From the NCBI GenBank assembly GCA_933228895.1, contig OW121857.1:6014001-6078000 (forward strand): a stretch of 64,000 nt of DNA, given 5' to 3'. Shown here one piece after another: positions 54,301-64,000 of the stretch. This DNA is from Platycnemis pennipes (Eukaryota > Arthropoda > Insecta > Odonata > Platycnemididae). The notes beneath the pieces are model-generated. The model did not search any database. It was not told where the DNA came from and worked only from the letters and a program-made list of their open reading frames with translations. Numbering within the stretch: position 1 is the stretch's first letter; each line of letters opens with the position of its first letter. The translations under genes and the position numbers were made by a program.

Positions 54301-55694
54301 AGGAATAGAGAGGGATTTGTTGGAAGAAAGGAAGATTGCAGGCGGAAAATGGGGAAAGGCAGAGTAGGAGGATGGATTAGGTCCATGGGTAGGATGGGAT
54401 GCTGCACGGGCAGACGAGACTGACGAAGAAAAGGTATTAATGGGTGGTATGTAGGGGTGTGGGAAATATGCCGAATGGAAAGAGCAAAAAAGCGCAGGAA
54501 TGGAGACGATTGATGAATGAAATTTGAAGGAGAATAAAGACCCTCAATCAAAACTTGTCCTATCCTTTGGGAAACAGTCTACGATATTGGTGGATCGCAT
54601 CTAAAATGTGATCTGCATTATTTATAAAGTCTTAAATTTACGATGCTTTTGAAAGTGACGGTTCATAAAATGAATAAAAGTATTCTCTTCATAAGTGGTC
54701 GGTCGTAGTTTTATACATTAAGTCATTCCAATTTTTCACTCTTTCGCACCGATGATAACAAATATAGGTTCATAGATTGATTTAAATCAAATTAAACTTC
54801 TTGCAATAACCTTCAATCATCTCACGCTGAAGTGAATTTTATCGGACGTTTGGGATTTGCTCTCGCATTTATGAGCTCTGAGGCCATAACTAAGGTTCGA
54901 GGCAATCAATTTCTAATTCATTTTCCATGCGCTACAATTGGGTGGTCAGACATGTATTTCAGATACCCTGTTTGTTGAAGTTTTATTTCATACAAATTGT
55001 AAATTTGATTCTAGAATATTAATAATGGTATTAGTAATATACCGGAAAACTTAGGTCAATAAGCGAATAAAATACGTCCCACGATCTCTATACTTAATGC
55101 GATTCTTATGTTAATAACAAATTAACTAAGATATCAGCGTAAATAACCAACAATTCATCTAGGAAAATGCGCGTGCAAGGCAGGATCACTGCTGAAGGGA
55201 TGAATGGATTATGATGGGATAATGGGTCAATCTGCTTCAAGGTTAAATGTGTGATTTAAGTTCTCCTTGCTCATTTTAGGGCAAGTTTCTGAGAATTATC
55301 GCAGGTGATTGGAGCAACGTTGGCTAGCACCGCTGGAAGCAACAAACTGCCTTGGGCATGTGCCAAGCTGGTGAGGACAGATTGGCCGCCTTGACACTTG
55401 CTGAGTTCCCGGAGGTTTTGATGGGTTCCGCGGGAGATAACGGCGGCAAAGACCGATTGCGAGTCTCTCGTCCTCATCCCCGAAGCCTCTGCCGCCGCCG
55501 GCTAAATTTCCTCATCAATTGAGGCTAGCTAAAGTCTCATCTCACCATCGGAGGAACTTCATGTTTCCTTCCTCGATCCTAGACAGCCGTCAACGGACGT
55601 ATTTGGAATCTGTCATGGAGTTAGTACCAGAGAAGGAAAAATTTTGGGATTAAAATTTTCCATCGTTATGCTTGAACCCATACAAATCTACAAT
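54301..55694. other. gene-free stretch
   Basis: Nothing is recognised. The 120-codon minus frame at 54189-54551 is the complement of purine-rich LINE-derived DNA. Confidence 0.45.
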
Positions 55695-56230
55695 GGATGG
55701 AGCGTTTAATCGGAACCAAAATCGCAATTTTGTACACGAAATCGTTAGATGGAAACGAAATAAAAATTTTAGTGAAAAAATTAATCTTCTAACCACAACC
55801 ACTTACTCATAAATCAAAAATTAAAATAAGCAAAAGGTGACGCCCACCGAAAAAGCTGCTGTGATAACATTGACGTCATTTTCCTCCCACCGATGACTTC
55901 TTTTAGGGGAAGGGAAGGGAGTGGAGGGGGGTTATCGGAAGGTCTCCTTGCACAGATCCTGTCGCAACTGCTCCTATTGGCAGAGTCAGCTGTGTCCCCC
56001 CATTGCGATAAGGCAAAGTAGTTTCGCGGGCTCAGTTGTGATTGGACGAAGTCGATACACGTCAGAGGTTGCACCACGCCCACTTTTCCTAAAGGGTTAA
56101 AAAAAATCAGTTTTTCGCGGCTTGTATCTCTAGATATTATTGACGGATCAAAAAACGGAAGAATACGGTTCTTTTTATTTTACAAACTCTATCCGATTTG
56201 GCAATAAAAAATATGGTATACGACCCCATT
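55695..56230. mobile_element. TIR element of about 520 bp, copy 2
   Basis: Same orientation as copy 3 (61477) and opposite to copy 1 (36863). Shared words include CGAAATCGTTAGATGGAAAC, TGACGCCCACCGAAAAAGCT, CTGTCGCAACTGCTCCTATT and GGCAGAGTCAGCTGTGTCCC. The ends are TGGAGCGTTTAATCGG on the left and TACGACCCCATT on the right, the latter complementary in part to the former. No coding sequence is present. Confidence 0.7.
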
Positions 56231-56287
56231 CACGCTGCCAACAATCGTATGTGAATGATTTGTCTCGGTAATAATCATGCTATCATG

Positions 56288-56731
56288 CATATCTACATCT
56301 ACATAATACCCTCCAAGCCACCATAAAGGCATGTGGCAGGGGGTGAATTCTAACCAAACATGCACTACACATCATGCATGAAAAAGGAATGGTAATGATA
56401 CACTAATCTAAACTTCTCTATTTAAAAAGATAAAAATAGAAGTATTAGCAATAGCAAGGATTAGTATTTATATACTGTTCTAAACTACACTATGTAAAAA
56501 GAAGATAAATATAGCAAAGCATGCATGCGAACACATGCTGTTAGTTTGGTTAGCTTCAAGTCCTTATACGAACATGCTGCTACCAATGCTTTCCATTGCT
56601 ACTCTCGTATTGGATATATTTACCGCTATTCATATCCCTAATTGTACGAGGAAAAAAGGACATTTTGAATCTGTCAGTTCGGCAATCAATCTCTCTAATT
56701 CTGTGATTGTGGTTCAGTGTACCATAGTGAG
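56288..56731 (-). mobile_element. Family B non-LTR retrotransposon, 3' fragment with UTR duplication (minus)
   Basis: The minus tail and hairpin are at 56288-56345. The 3' UTR contains an internal tandem duplication (CTAATCTAAACTTCTCTATT at 56403 and GTTCTAAACTACACTATG at 56478, with the A-rich blocks after each). Coding homology covers the RTDRFKMSFFPRTIRDMN part and stops at about 56731. Confidence 0.85.
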
Positions 56732-56904
56732 TTCATATCATCGGGTACCTCCGTTGCGGCTCTTAACCGCTCTTTATCCATCTTTAAATTTGTTTTACCT
56801 CTGGACGCAGCTTACGACTGCTTGGTGACATTGTAGATTTCGCAGTTCGTCTTATATCTCGTTCCTTTGAGCCGCAAGATAGCCCACAAGGAAGAATGAC
56901 GCTG
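56732..56904. other. short spacer
   Basis: Nothing is recognised. Confidence 0.4.
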
Positions 56905-56975
56905 GAATTGCTCAACTGGCTGAAGCGTCTGGTGCAAATTCGAGGGATCCAGTTTGAATCCCGGTCAATGATTTT
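56905..56975 (+). repeat. tRNA-derived SINE-like head
   Basis: AACTGGCTGAAGCGTCTGG carries an A-box-like TGGCTGAAGCGTCTGG, and CAGTTTGAATCCCGGTC a B-box-like AGTTTGAATCCC about 30 nt later. A T-run (GATTTTTTCT) follows. Stems are incomplete, so a functional tRNA is unlikely. Confidence 0.45.
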
Positions 56976-56989
56976 TTCTCTGTAGAAAA

Positions 56990-57160
56990 TATACTACACC
57001 TACGCACAACCCCGCGAGAATGTGTGGCAGGGGATGAAGATCACCGAAACATTCGCTACTTACAATGCAATGAAGAGCTACGATGCTACTACTTCGTGAA
57101 AACTTGTTAGATGTGAGAGTCATGTGCAACTAAATGGTTAGTATCCACATAGTAATGAAG
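56990..57160 (-). mobile_element. Decayed family A LINE 3' UTR (minus)
   Basis: AATGTGTGGCAGGGGATGAA, then GATCACC, and later GTCATGTGCAACTAAATGGT, TAGTATCCACATAGTAATG, follow the order of the family A 3' UTR on the minus strand (compare 5300-5410). Many substitutions and an unmatched middle indicate age. Confidence 0.6.
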
Positions 57161-57473
57161 TGATTCCTGGTTGTGAAGGCATTTCTCTAAATATTATTTA
57201 TCTGCATTTCTCTGTCTTGGATGGTCCATCAATGTTAAAACATGAATTATGCAGGTTATAGATAACTGTGGCAATATTTCACCTATGCAACTCTTTACTA
57301 TGCTGCTTATCATGTAGTATCCGGGAAAAATATTTGAAGCAGTTAATTTTAACGTATAAATTATGTATTTTTCTCAATTATGATGACATATTTCAATTTT
57401 TATGAGCATTAAAAAATCTTTCTTGCTGTCTGTAATTTGAGGGAAATATAATATTACAAATATGTAATGCAGT

Positions 57474-57536
57474 TGGGCCGATATATCGGCCTTTGGCAGA
57501 TTTCGAAAAACCATTGAGTGCCGATATATCGGCCCA
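57474..57536. repeat. Nested palindromes: inverted repeat of a self-palindromic word
   Basis: TGGGCCGATATATCGGC at 57474-57490 and GCCGATATATCGGCCCA at 57520-57536 are perfect inverted repeats. Each contains the 14-bp palindrome GCCGATATATCGGC. The 29-nt spacer is not palindromic. Confidence 0.92.
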
Positions 57537-57906
57537 CTGACAGTATAAGGTTAAATTTGTCATCGGTTGCGACAAAATGCTCTTGCTTTGTTGATCAATT
57601 TTGCGTCTTGAATGCATGATCCTATGAGAAAGAATACTGCTGCTTAATGAGAGGAAAAATGTCTTCTCCGGGGACAAGGGTGAGCTCTGCCCTAGAAGTC
57701 GGAGCACGCAGGAAATCTGATCCGGGAGTAAGCTGCACGAAACGATACCGGAAGCCATTCCTTAGGAAAGGCACTGATTTTATTCTCTCTGGGGCTCAGG
57801 TAGGCAGAGAGTACTTTTCTCAATTTTTCTCAAAAGTAAATGCTTAGTGAAATCGAAGTGCCATGACCGGAGTCTCCATTTCTTAATCATAGTATAGTCA
57901 GCATTT

Positions 57907-57959
57907 CAAATCTATTTTCTGTTTTTATTCGATGAGAATGAAAACAGAAAATAGATTTG
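57907..57959. repeat. 24-bp inverted repeat with 5-nt loop
   Basis: CAAATCTATTTTCTGTTTTT plus ATTC, loop GATGA, then GAATGAAAACAGAAAATAGA plus TTTG. One mismatch in 24. It is AT-rich. No gene is adjacent. Confidence 0.9.
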
Positions 57960-58819
57960 TGAGTATTTTGGCGGAACGTTATTTCTAGTGATCCGAAGGT
58001 TACGTTTGAGAAAGAAAAGTGCATCTGCCTTCACAAAAATTCAATGTTAAAAATATATAATTCTTCACGAGGCTGTTATTGTAAACACCGAAGTATTCAA
58101 TACTGAAGATTATATCAGTTGTAATTCACCTACACATATAACGCAGTGGTTAATAACAAAACATTTAAGTGAACCTCGATGTACTTCATGGGTGTTTTCA
58201 AGTCTGTTTCCGCTCTAATAGGCACTTCAGGCCGCGAGGTAAGGTACAAGGATTAGAATGGAAGGAATAGGGGCTGCTTTTGGTGCCCTATCACTATCCT
58301 CGATGCACTACGAATTAAAGAATGAGGCTTTATTGAAAATAATACAGCACTGCTATTGAAAAGGTCAGAGAATACGCATAATATTTTTCAATACGAGGAA
58401 TTCAATGTCTTAAAGGAAAGGCCGAGGAACTGAAAATGGATTTCAGAAACGGTGGACCATTGCAACATTTTTTGTGGATGGATTAAATCTTACATATATA
58501 TATATATATATAAATGTAGAATGAAAAATGAGGAACGAATTTATTATCTACGACGGTTCAGCCATGAAGAAAGGAATAAATTCACTCAAATGCTTGTTGA
58601 GTTTTCAGTTTCTGAGCTGAAAGTATAAAAGTCCCATTGGGTGTCTCATTTGGAAAAGTGCCGTGTTGAAATTATTTAAATAGAAACAACAACCGTTATT
58701 TATGTGAACACCCTGGATGTTATAGCTTGGATATCGTTTTGAGCGAGGAAAATAGCTATTTCAGGCGGAATATCTTTCGGTCGGATCTCTAGTTCCACTG
58801 AGAGATAACCTTGGAGAAA

Positions 58820-59260
58820 CTAAAAAAGACAGGAACACTCGGAACACCAAACTAACAACCCCGCAAAACGGATAAAATGTGTACCTAACAAGAAACTGGT
58901 TCGTAACCTCGAAGATCGCTTCGGGCACTTAGTTCTCAGCTCCTGGAAGACGTTTCCAATCGCCCGTGCGGTCCAAAAAGCTCGAAGGAGTTTCCCATTT
59001 CCCCTCGAAAGCAAAAACGTCGAGGTCCCAAAGTTGCGACGTCCTCTGATTGGTCCCGAACTGCGGGCCCCCGGAAAAGGGAAGGGCTTGGCGGAGGCCG
59101 GAGGGGGGCCCGGGGGGCGAGGCAGGGCCGGGGCAGGCCGCCCCTTAGTGAGAGCGCTTCTATCCGTCTTCTCGCGCAGTGGAGCCGTGCCAGCGACGAA
59201 TTGGACGCAGCCCACCTTCCTCTCATCTCCATCCTCAGCCAATGAGAGCATTGGATCGCA
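58820..59260. other. GC-rich, CpG-containing patch
   Basis: A strongly GC-rich block (runs such as GGAGGGGGGCCCGGGG at about 59100) with frames open on both strands (58820-59251 minus, 59034-59387 plus). CTGATTGGTCCC at 59047-59058 includes an inverted CCAAT word. It could be a CpG-island-like promoter or an old GC-rich repeat. No transcript evidence is visible and no gene follows within 250 bp on either side. Confidence 0.35.
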
Positions 59261-59510
59261 ATCTACTAATGTAGGAGACTACAGCCGCAATCAGTGGCTA
59301 ATTGATAGGCTTACACGAGCAAGAACTCAAGCACGACTCTCATCAAAAATGTTGCATTCAATGAAATTGAAAATAATCATAATTTAATATTCTTATTCCT
59401 TGCAAAAAGAGTAGTGTAAAATGCATATAATACAATAGCATTCTCCTTTTCTGTAGTAATTTATCAAAATCAGGAATGAGTTGAATGCACCATTCGATCA
59501 CGGTATAGTT

Positions 59511-60207
59511 CCCGGAAGACATATCCGGGACATATGCGGCCGAGCGAATAGAAAGCTAGGATTTATAAAAAGAGTACTTGGGAAATGTGATGAGAAGACA
59601 AAAGAGCGATGTTACTTTTTCACTAGTTAGGCCTCACCTTGAGTATGCAGCCAGTGTATGGGATCCTAATGAATTAGGGTTGATCAGAGAACTAGACAGT
59701 GTGCAGCGTAGAGCAGCTAGGTTCGTCAAAAGGTATTACGATAGGTTGAGTAGTGTATCAGAATTGATAAAAGAATTAGTGTGGGAATCATTATCAGAGC
59801 GTAGGTTAAAACTCAGATTAAATCTAGGAGAGAAAATTCTATCGGATAGCTTTACTGAAGATGTTAGGAACATATTAAAAACACCAGCGTATTATGCTAC
59901 ATTTGACCAGAAAAATAATATTAGAGAGATAAATTGTCGTACCAATAGATTCAAAATGGCATTTTTCCCCCGTACTATAAGAGAACAGAATAGGCAGCAT
60001 AGCAAATAGATAGGTAGGTGAAATATATAAGAGTAGTCTGTAGTGCATGATACATGTATTGCATCCCTTAAATACTATAGATACTAACTATCTAGTTGTA
60101 TGAGACCCTATAGTTGCTTGTTTGCATGTCGGTAGTGCATGCTTGGTGATCTTCACCCCCTGCCACACACCCTTGCGGTGGCTTGCAGGGTATCGTGTAG
60201 ATGTATA
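59511..60207 (+). mobile_element. Family A non-LTR retrotransposon, 5'-truncated
   Basis: It begins at the GRHIRDICGR codons. An extra T near 59615 shifts frame into 59578-60009: LVRPHLEYAASVWDPNELGL, LDSVQRRAARFVKRYYDRLS, LIKELVWESLSERRLKLRLN, ILKTPAYYATFDQKNNIREI and FFPRTIREQNRQHSK. The full 3' UTR, hairpin (CACC-CTTGC-GGTG) and GTGTAGATGTATA end it. The frame closes with TAG at 60007-60009. Confidence 0.92.
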
Positions 60208-60469
60208 TCGTTGCTTAACCCATTGGCTTACCATTTTTCATGCGTGCTACTCCCTCAGAAATACCATTTATTTTGAGAAAATATTCTACTGATAAAAATG
60301 CTATAAATATTATAGTTTATTGTATATTTTATTGAAAATTTTTATATATCTAGGTTAGTATTTTGCAAACTATAATTTGTTGTTAGCAGTTGAAAAAGAT
60401 TTTTCATTGAACATTATTATTAACAATTATACAAGGTTTGCAAAATTATAAACAATTTTTTTTACAATA
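60208..60469. other. very AT-rich spacer between two LINE tails
   Basis: No gene. It lies between a complete family A tail and a detached tail word at 60470. Confidence 0.45.
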
Positions 60470-60492
60470 GGGTATCGTGTCGATGTAGATGT
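60470..60492 (+). repeat. Detached family A LINE tail
   Basis: GGGTATCGTGTCGATGTAGA plus TGT repeats the last bases of the LINE that ends at 60207, about 262 bp downstream. No hairpin precedes it. Confidence 0.7.
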
Positions 60493-60499
60493 ATAGTCA

Positions 60500-60735
60500 T
60501 TGGTCAGATTGGCGTGGTGGTTACAGTATTGTCCTCCCACCCCGAGGGCCCGTATCTAATCCCGGCCAAGACAGGTTTTTCCTTTCCAACTTGAGTGCCT
60601 TGTGGAGAGCACTTACTCCAGTGTTCCGTCCGTCGCATGGGACGCTAAGCCGTTGTCCCCTTCGCGCCTTTCGTTAAGAGTAGGCTAATGCCGTTTCCCT
60701 CCGCCCTTCCTCCGTTCAGTGCTAATTCCAACCTT
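60500..60735 (+). mobile_element. tRNA-derived SINE
   Basis: The head TTGGCGTGGTGGTTACAGTA (A box TGGCGTGGTGG) leads to CCTCCCACCCCGAGGGCCCG and a degenerate B box TATCTAATCCCGGCC. A body follows with TGGGACGCTAAGCCGTTGTC, CTTTCGTTAAGAGTAGGCTA and ATGCCGTTTCCCTC. The head-body layout and the ACG-TTAAGCCGTTG type words are like tRNA-derived SINEs I associate with arthropods. It has no clear A-rich or simple-repeat tail. Confidence 0.6.
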
Positions 60736-61476
60736 TGCTCAGATATCCACTATTTTCTGAAGCGCAAATGGCTTTAGACGTCGGTCGCCTCCCCTAAATA
60801 ACTACCTTGTGCCATTCCATTTTCATTCATTTCCGTCTGGAAACGTAGTCATCTCTGAAACGAATGGCGGTAAATGAAAACAATAAACCAAAGAGCGTTT
60901 GTAGCCTTTGCTGCAAGTGAAGCAGCAGCTCCTGTTGCTGCGAAAAAGGAGTATTCACCACCGAGCCTACGTATTCAGTTCGGAAATTTTACATTATTGG
61001 AGTGGAAAATTTTCAAAACCTCAGGAGTACTTATAAAAGTAATTTTTCGGTACATGGTGCAGATAAAAAATTGTTCTCAAGTGTAACTGATTCATGTGCT
61101 CACGAGACAGGGCACTGAAAAAGAATCTTGCGTACACTTCAGCTCGATATTAATTTGCAACGACTGCAAAGGGCGATAGGCACTTGTGATCTCGTAGAAA
61201 CAACTCAAGCGCAAGGCAAGGACTTGGAAATCGATCAGGCTAAGTGCCCTTCTCCACAGCGATTTTCCCTGCTGCACTGAGCTTTAAAATGCTTCGATGA
61301 TATTTTGATGGCAGGAAGAGAGAATTTGTGTGAAGTCTTGATTAGTAGCGACCATAAGCGAATGCTTTCTGCAAATTCCACTTGCCGGGATGTTCTAATT
61401 GAGCGTTTAGCAAAGAAAGAATATATTTATCAGCGAATATTATTGTAATTTTACATTATTATCCCCTAATGGAGAG
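60736..61476. other. gene-free stretch
   Basis: No gene is recognised. Frames at 60874-61086 (plus) and 61092-61277 (minus) are short and carry no known motif. Confidence 0.45.
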
Positions 61477-62001
61477 TTTACTCGGTAACGAAATCGCAAT
61501 TTCGTACACGAACTCGTTAGATGGAATCAAAAAAAGACTTTAGTGAAAAAATTAATCTTCTAATCACTACCATTCACTCATAAATCAAAAATTAAAATTA
61601 AAAAAAGATGACGCCCACCGAAAAAGCTGCTGTGATAACATTGACGTCATTTTCCTCCCGTCCGTGATGCTCTTGTGGGAAGGGAAGGGAGTGGAGGGGG
61701 GTTCTCGGAAGGTCTGCTCGCACAGATGCTGTCGCAACTGCTCCTATTGGCAGAGTCAGCTGTGTCCCCCCCATTGCGATAAGGCAAAGTAGCTTCTCGG
61801 ACTCAGTTGTGATTGGACGAAGTCGTTATGCATCAGAGGTTGCACCACGCCCATTTTTCCGAAAGGGTTAAGAACATCAGTTTTTCGCCGCATGTAACTC
61901 GATAAATAATTGACGAATCAAAAAACGGAAAAATACGGGTACTTATATTTTACAAACTATCAGGTTCGGCAATTTAAAAAAATATGGCAAACGACCCCAT
62001 T
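61477..62001. mobile_element. TIR element of about 520 bp, copy 3
   Basis: Closely similar to 55695-56230: GAAATCGCAATTTCGTACAC, TGACGCCCACCGAAAAAGCT, GGTCTGCTCGCACAGATGCT, GTGATTGGACGAAGTCG and AATATGGCAAACGACCCCAT. The left end TGGAGAGTTTACTCGG and right end AAACGACCCCA are partial inverted repeats. Non-coding. Confidence 0.7.
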
Positions 62002-62689
62002 TTTAATTTGAGCCCTTTAATTATGTTCTTCAGTATTGAAAGGTATTATTTAGCGGAACGATTCCTTTTCCTGATCTCTTTGTTCTTTGAGCAGCTTGGC
62101 TTTCGTAGCGACCTTGAAAGAGGAAATGCCGTGTCGTTCAACGTGGACTGTTCGATCGATAAAACGACAACTTTCGATTCGTATTTAACGCTTGCAAAGC
62201 CCTACTCGCTCCCACTGAGGTGGATAATATCGAGGCCTGGATCGTGCTCGCCAGCGCTCCGCTACTAAGGGGAAAGTGACCGTTTGGGGGTTGCTTTGAC
62301 ATTAATTCTGCCCGAGAGACAATAGTGGGCCGCCGCCACCCACTTATCTCTTTCCCCGCCATCTCCTTCCTGGCCTTGATTTCCTCTCCACCCGGCGCTA
62401 ATTCTTTCCGCCCAACCTCGGAGCCCGGCAAGGGTGGGGCCCGGGCCGCAATTTCCCCGGGCCACGAGATCCCAGCCCCTACAAGCACACAACACATCCC
62501 CACACTATGACCGAACCGAAACAAAACGGCGCTCAAGGAGTGGCTGCAATTGTCGCCGAAAATCAACCATGGAGAGGTGTTGCACGCAAAGGGAGGCACT
62601 TCGTCCTGCGATGGATAAACTCCACCTTGCCTGGCACCGTTCATTTATAATATTCCTTGTACCACTAAACTAGGAAAACTACGAGGAGC
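62002..62689. other. stretch with a GC-rich patch (62280-62500)
   Basis: Overlapping frames on both strands (62138-62644 and 62265-62495 minus, 62325-62510 and 62434-62673 plus), none with a known domain. Confidence 0.4.
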
Positions 62690-63325
62690 TAAGCTAGGAG
62701 GGGTTGAACTAGGAAAACAAAAAATCGAGGAGGTGGAAGAGTTCTGCTACCTGGGAAGCCGAGTAACCAGCGATGGACGAAGTAAAAGTGAAATTGCCAG
62801 TAGAATTACCCAAGCTAAAAGGGGAGATTTACCAGAAGAGGATTCTGCTTACAGCTTCAAATACAAGCGTTGTAGTGAGCTAACATTTCATTAGAACATA
62901 CATCTGGAGTATTCTACCATATGGCAGCGAAGCATATACAATAACAGCAGCAGAGAAGTCCAGGCTGGAAGCATTTGAAATGTGGTGCTACCGAAGAATG
63001 ATAAAGATAAAATGGATCGATCGAGTGACAAACGAAGAAGTCTTAAGAAGAGTGGGAGACAGGAGATGTCTGCTGAAAACATTAAAAAGGAAGACGGGAT
63101 AACCTAATGGGCCACATCTTCAGACACGATGGCCCGATGAAGACAATCGTGGGAAAAGTGAACGGAAGAATGGAAAAGGCAGGCCTCGAATGAGGTACAT
63201 GGAGCAAGTGGTGAAGGATGTAAAAGAGAGGAGTTACGTCAATATGAAGAGGTAGGCCGATAGAAGAATCGAGTGGAGGGCTGTGTCAAAACAATCCTAG
63301 GATTGATGACTGATGATGATGACCA
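62690..63325 (+). mobile_element. RTE-like LINE (subfamily 1), 3' region with end
   Basis: It matches the copy at 29815 from its FCNLGSRVTNDGR block on: codons for SATWEAE (frameshifted FCYLGS), then IYQKRILLTASNTSV, FIRTYIWSILPYGSEAYTIT and AFEMWCYRRMIKIKWIDRVT. It continues past the point where that copy stops: EEVLRRVGDRRCLLKTLKRK, then MRYMEQVVKDVKERSYVNMK and RIEWRAV. It ends with AACAATCCTAGGATTGATGA and a TGATGATGATGACC tail at about 63325. Several frameshifts and stops are present. Confidence 0.85.
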
Positions 63326-64000
63326 CTGGTTTTAGTAATCGGCTTCGGTTCTATGATAACCTGCAAGTTTTGTTTCGACTCATTAGTAAATCTGGTCAAG
63401 GAATCAAGCCATCACCGCTCACTTATTGAAATATCGGCCTTCGTGCCTGCATGCATCTTAAAATAACATTCGCTTCGGTGATATCAAACTTATCCACCCT
63501 AGGCAAAAAAATACGGCTAATATTGAAATTATTACTTGAATAATACATTTTTATGAGACTTATTCGTTTTCCAATGCCAAGGAGAAGACTAACTCTCTAT
63601 TTTTTCTCGAAAGTTTAATACAAAACTCTATCTTTTATGCCACCCTTGCTTAACTTCTAAACTACAGCATGCCAGTAATTACTGGAAAGCTAATTTTGAT
63701 ATAGCTTTTGTTTTACTACAGAGGGTGTTGTTCGAAAACATCAATATCGCGGATTGCCTAATGGCTGAAGATATCAAAATTTACAGTTAAACATTAAAAC
63801 CAAGGATCTCATCGTCGAATGCGTTTTTAAGTGAAATCTTCTATTGCCAATAAAAGTCATCATTAGCGCTAATGCCTTTTCATGAAAGAAATTCTTCCGT
63901 TTTGCCCAGAAATCTGGACACATAATGCTTCCTTCCCTTAGATGCTTAAGTTAATAGTCTGCATCTAACAACATTTTTGTGCTGCTGCAATAAAATATAG
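63326..64000. other. gene-free AT-rich stretch to window end
   Basis: Nothing is recognised. An AATAAA-like CAATAAAA occurs at 63849 and 63989, without a gene to attach it to. Confidence 0.5.

Larger units (their letters stand above)
57161..58819. other. gene-free stretch with two inverted repeats and a TA run
   Basis: Inverted repeats at 57474-57536 and 57907-57959 are listed separately. An AT microsatellite lies at 58494-58512. No gene is recognised. The 121-codon minus frame at 57393-57758 crosses the first inverted repeat and lacks a known domain. Confidence 0.45.

Noticed and set aside
57393..57758. 121-codon minus-strand frame
   Set aside because: It crosses an inverted repeat and has no recognised domain.
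58820..59387. 143- and 117-codon frames in the GC-rich patch
   Set aside because: Low-complexity Arg/Pro/Gly composition on both strands is what GC-rich non-coding DNA gives.
62138..62644. 168-codon minus-strand frame
   Set aside because: GC-rich DNA with at least three competing frames and no recognisable domain.

Overview
This is nuclear DNA from a eukaryote, most likely an arthropod and probably an insect. The basis is AT-rich sequence, eroded non-LTR retrotransposons, GIY-YIG Penelope-like elements, tRNA-derived SINE-like heads and short TIR elements, with no dense ORFs, operons or bacterial ribosome binding sites. I could not fix the species. I found no intact host gene, host exon chain, rRNA gene, functional tRNA gene or CRISPR array. 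Nearly every longer open frame is either a transposon remnant or a chance frame in a GC-rich patch.

The dominant content is one group of non-LTR retrotransposons (CR1/Jockey-like C-terminal region). It falls into three families, here called A, B and C. They differ in protein and most of the 3' UTR but share a 3'-terminal stem-loop (CCCTGC, CACC-N5-GGTG, GCAGGG) followed by a GATGTA- or GATATA-type tail. Family A is at 1, 5265, 7894, 12902, 18336, 22122, 45285, 48708, 48885, 51037 and 59511, with decayed copies at 23505 and 56990. Family B is at 1950, 3884, 13575, 19009, 24419/25632, 26391, 27614, 28496 and 56288. Family C is at 17672 and 53307. The longest reverse-transcriptase remnant (48885-50131) has a stop codon, two frameshifts and Asn in place of the first catalytic Asp. 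RTE-like elements form a second set (29815, 31690, 50683/51673, 52885, 54115, 62690). Other LINE scraps are at 20640 and 35531.

Penelope-like elements occur as a 1.4-kb RT plus GIY-YIG remnant (40385-41790, minus) and as a 545-bp GIY-YIG/3' UTR insertion with a perfect 14-bp target duplication (32753-33297). Inverted-repeat structures at 7465, 44930 and 46226 resemble Penelope-like 3' ends arranged head to head.

The TIR elements are a 728-bp element nested precisely in a family B LINE (24904-25631), a related-looking pair of about 1 kb (14511 and 42369), a trio of about 520 bp (36863, 55695, 61477; the first carries a 138-bp foldback insertion) and a hAT-like 345-bp element with an internal 20-bp tandem repeat (39335). 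tRNA-like SINE heads lie at 23080, 36013, 38510, 56905 and 60500. GC-rich patches without recognisable genes lie near 8740, 13790, 25860, 33580, 38700, 42090, 45780, 58820 and 62280.

The window reads as an intergenic or intronic transposon graveyard. I do not see an undescribed functional system. The most informative items are the shared LINE 3' hairpin, the nested insertions that give relative dates, and the Penelope-like and foldback structures with intact target duplications.
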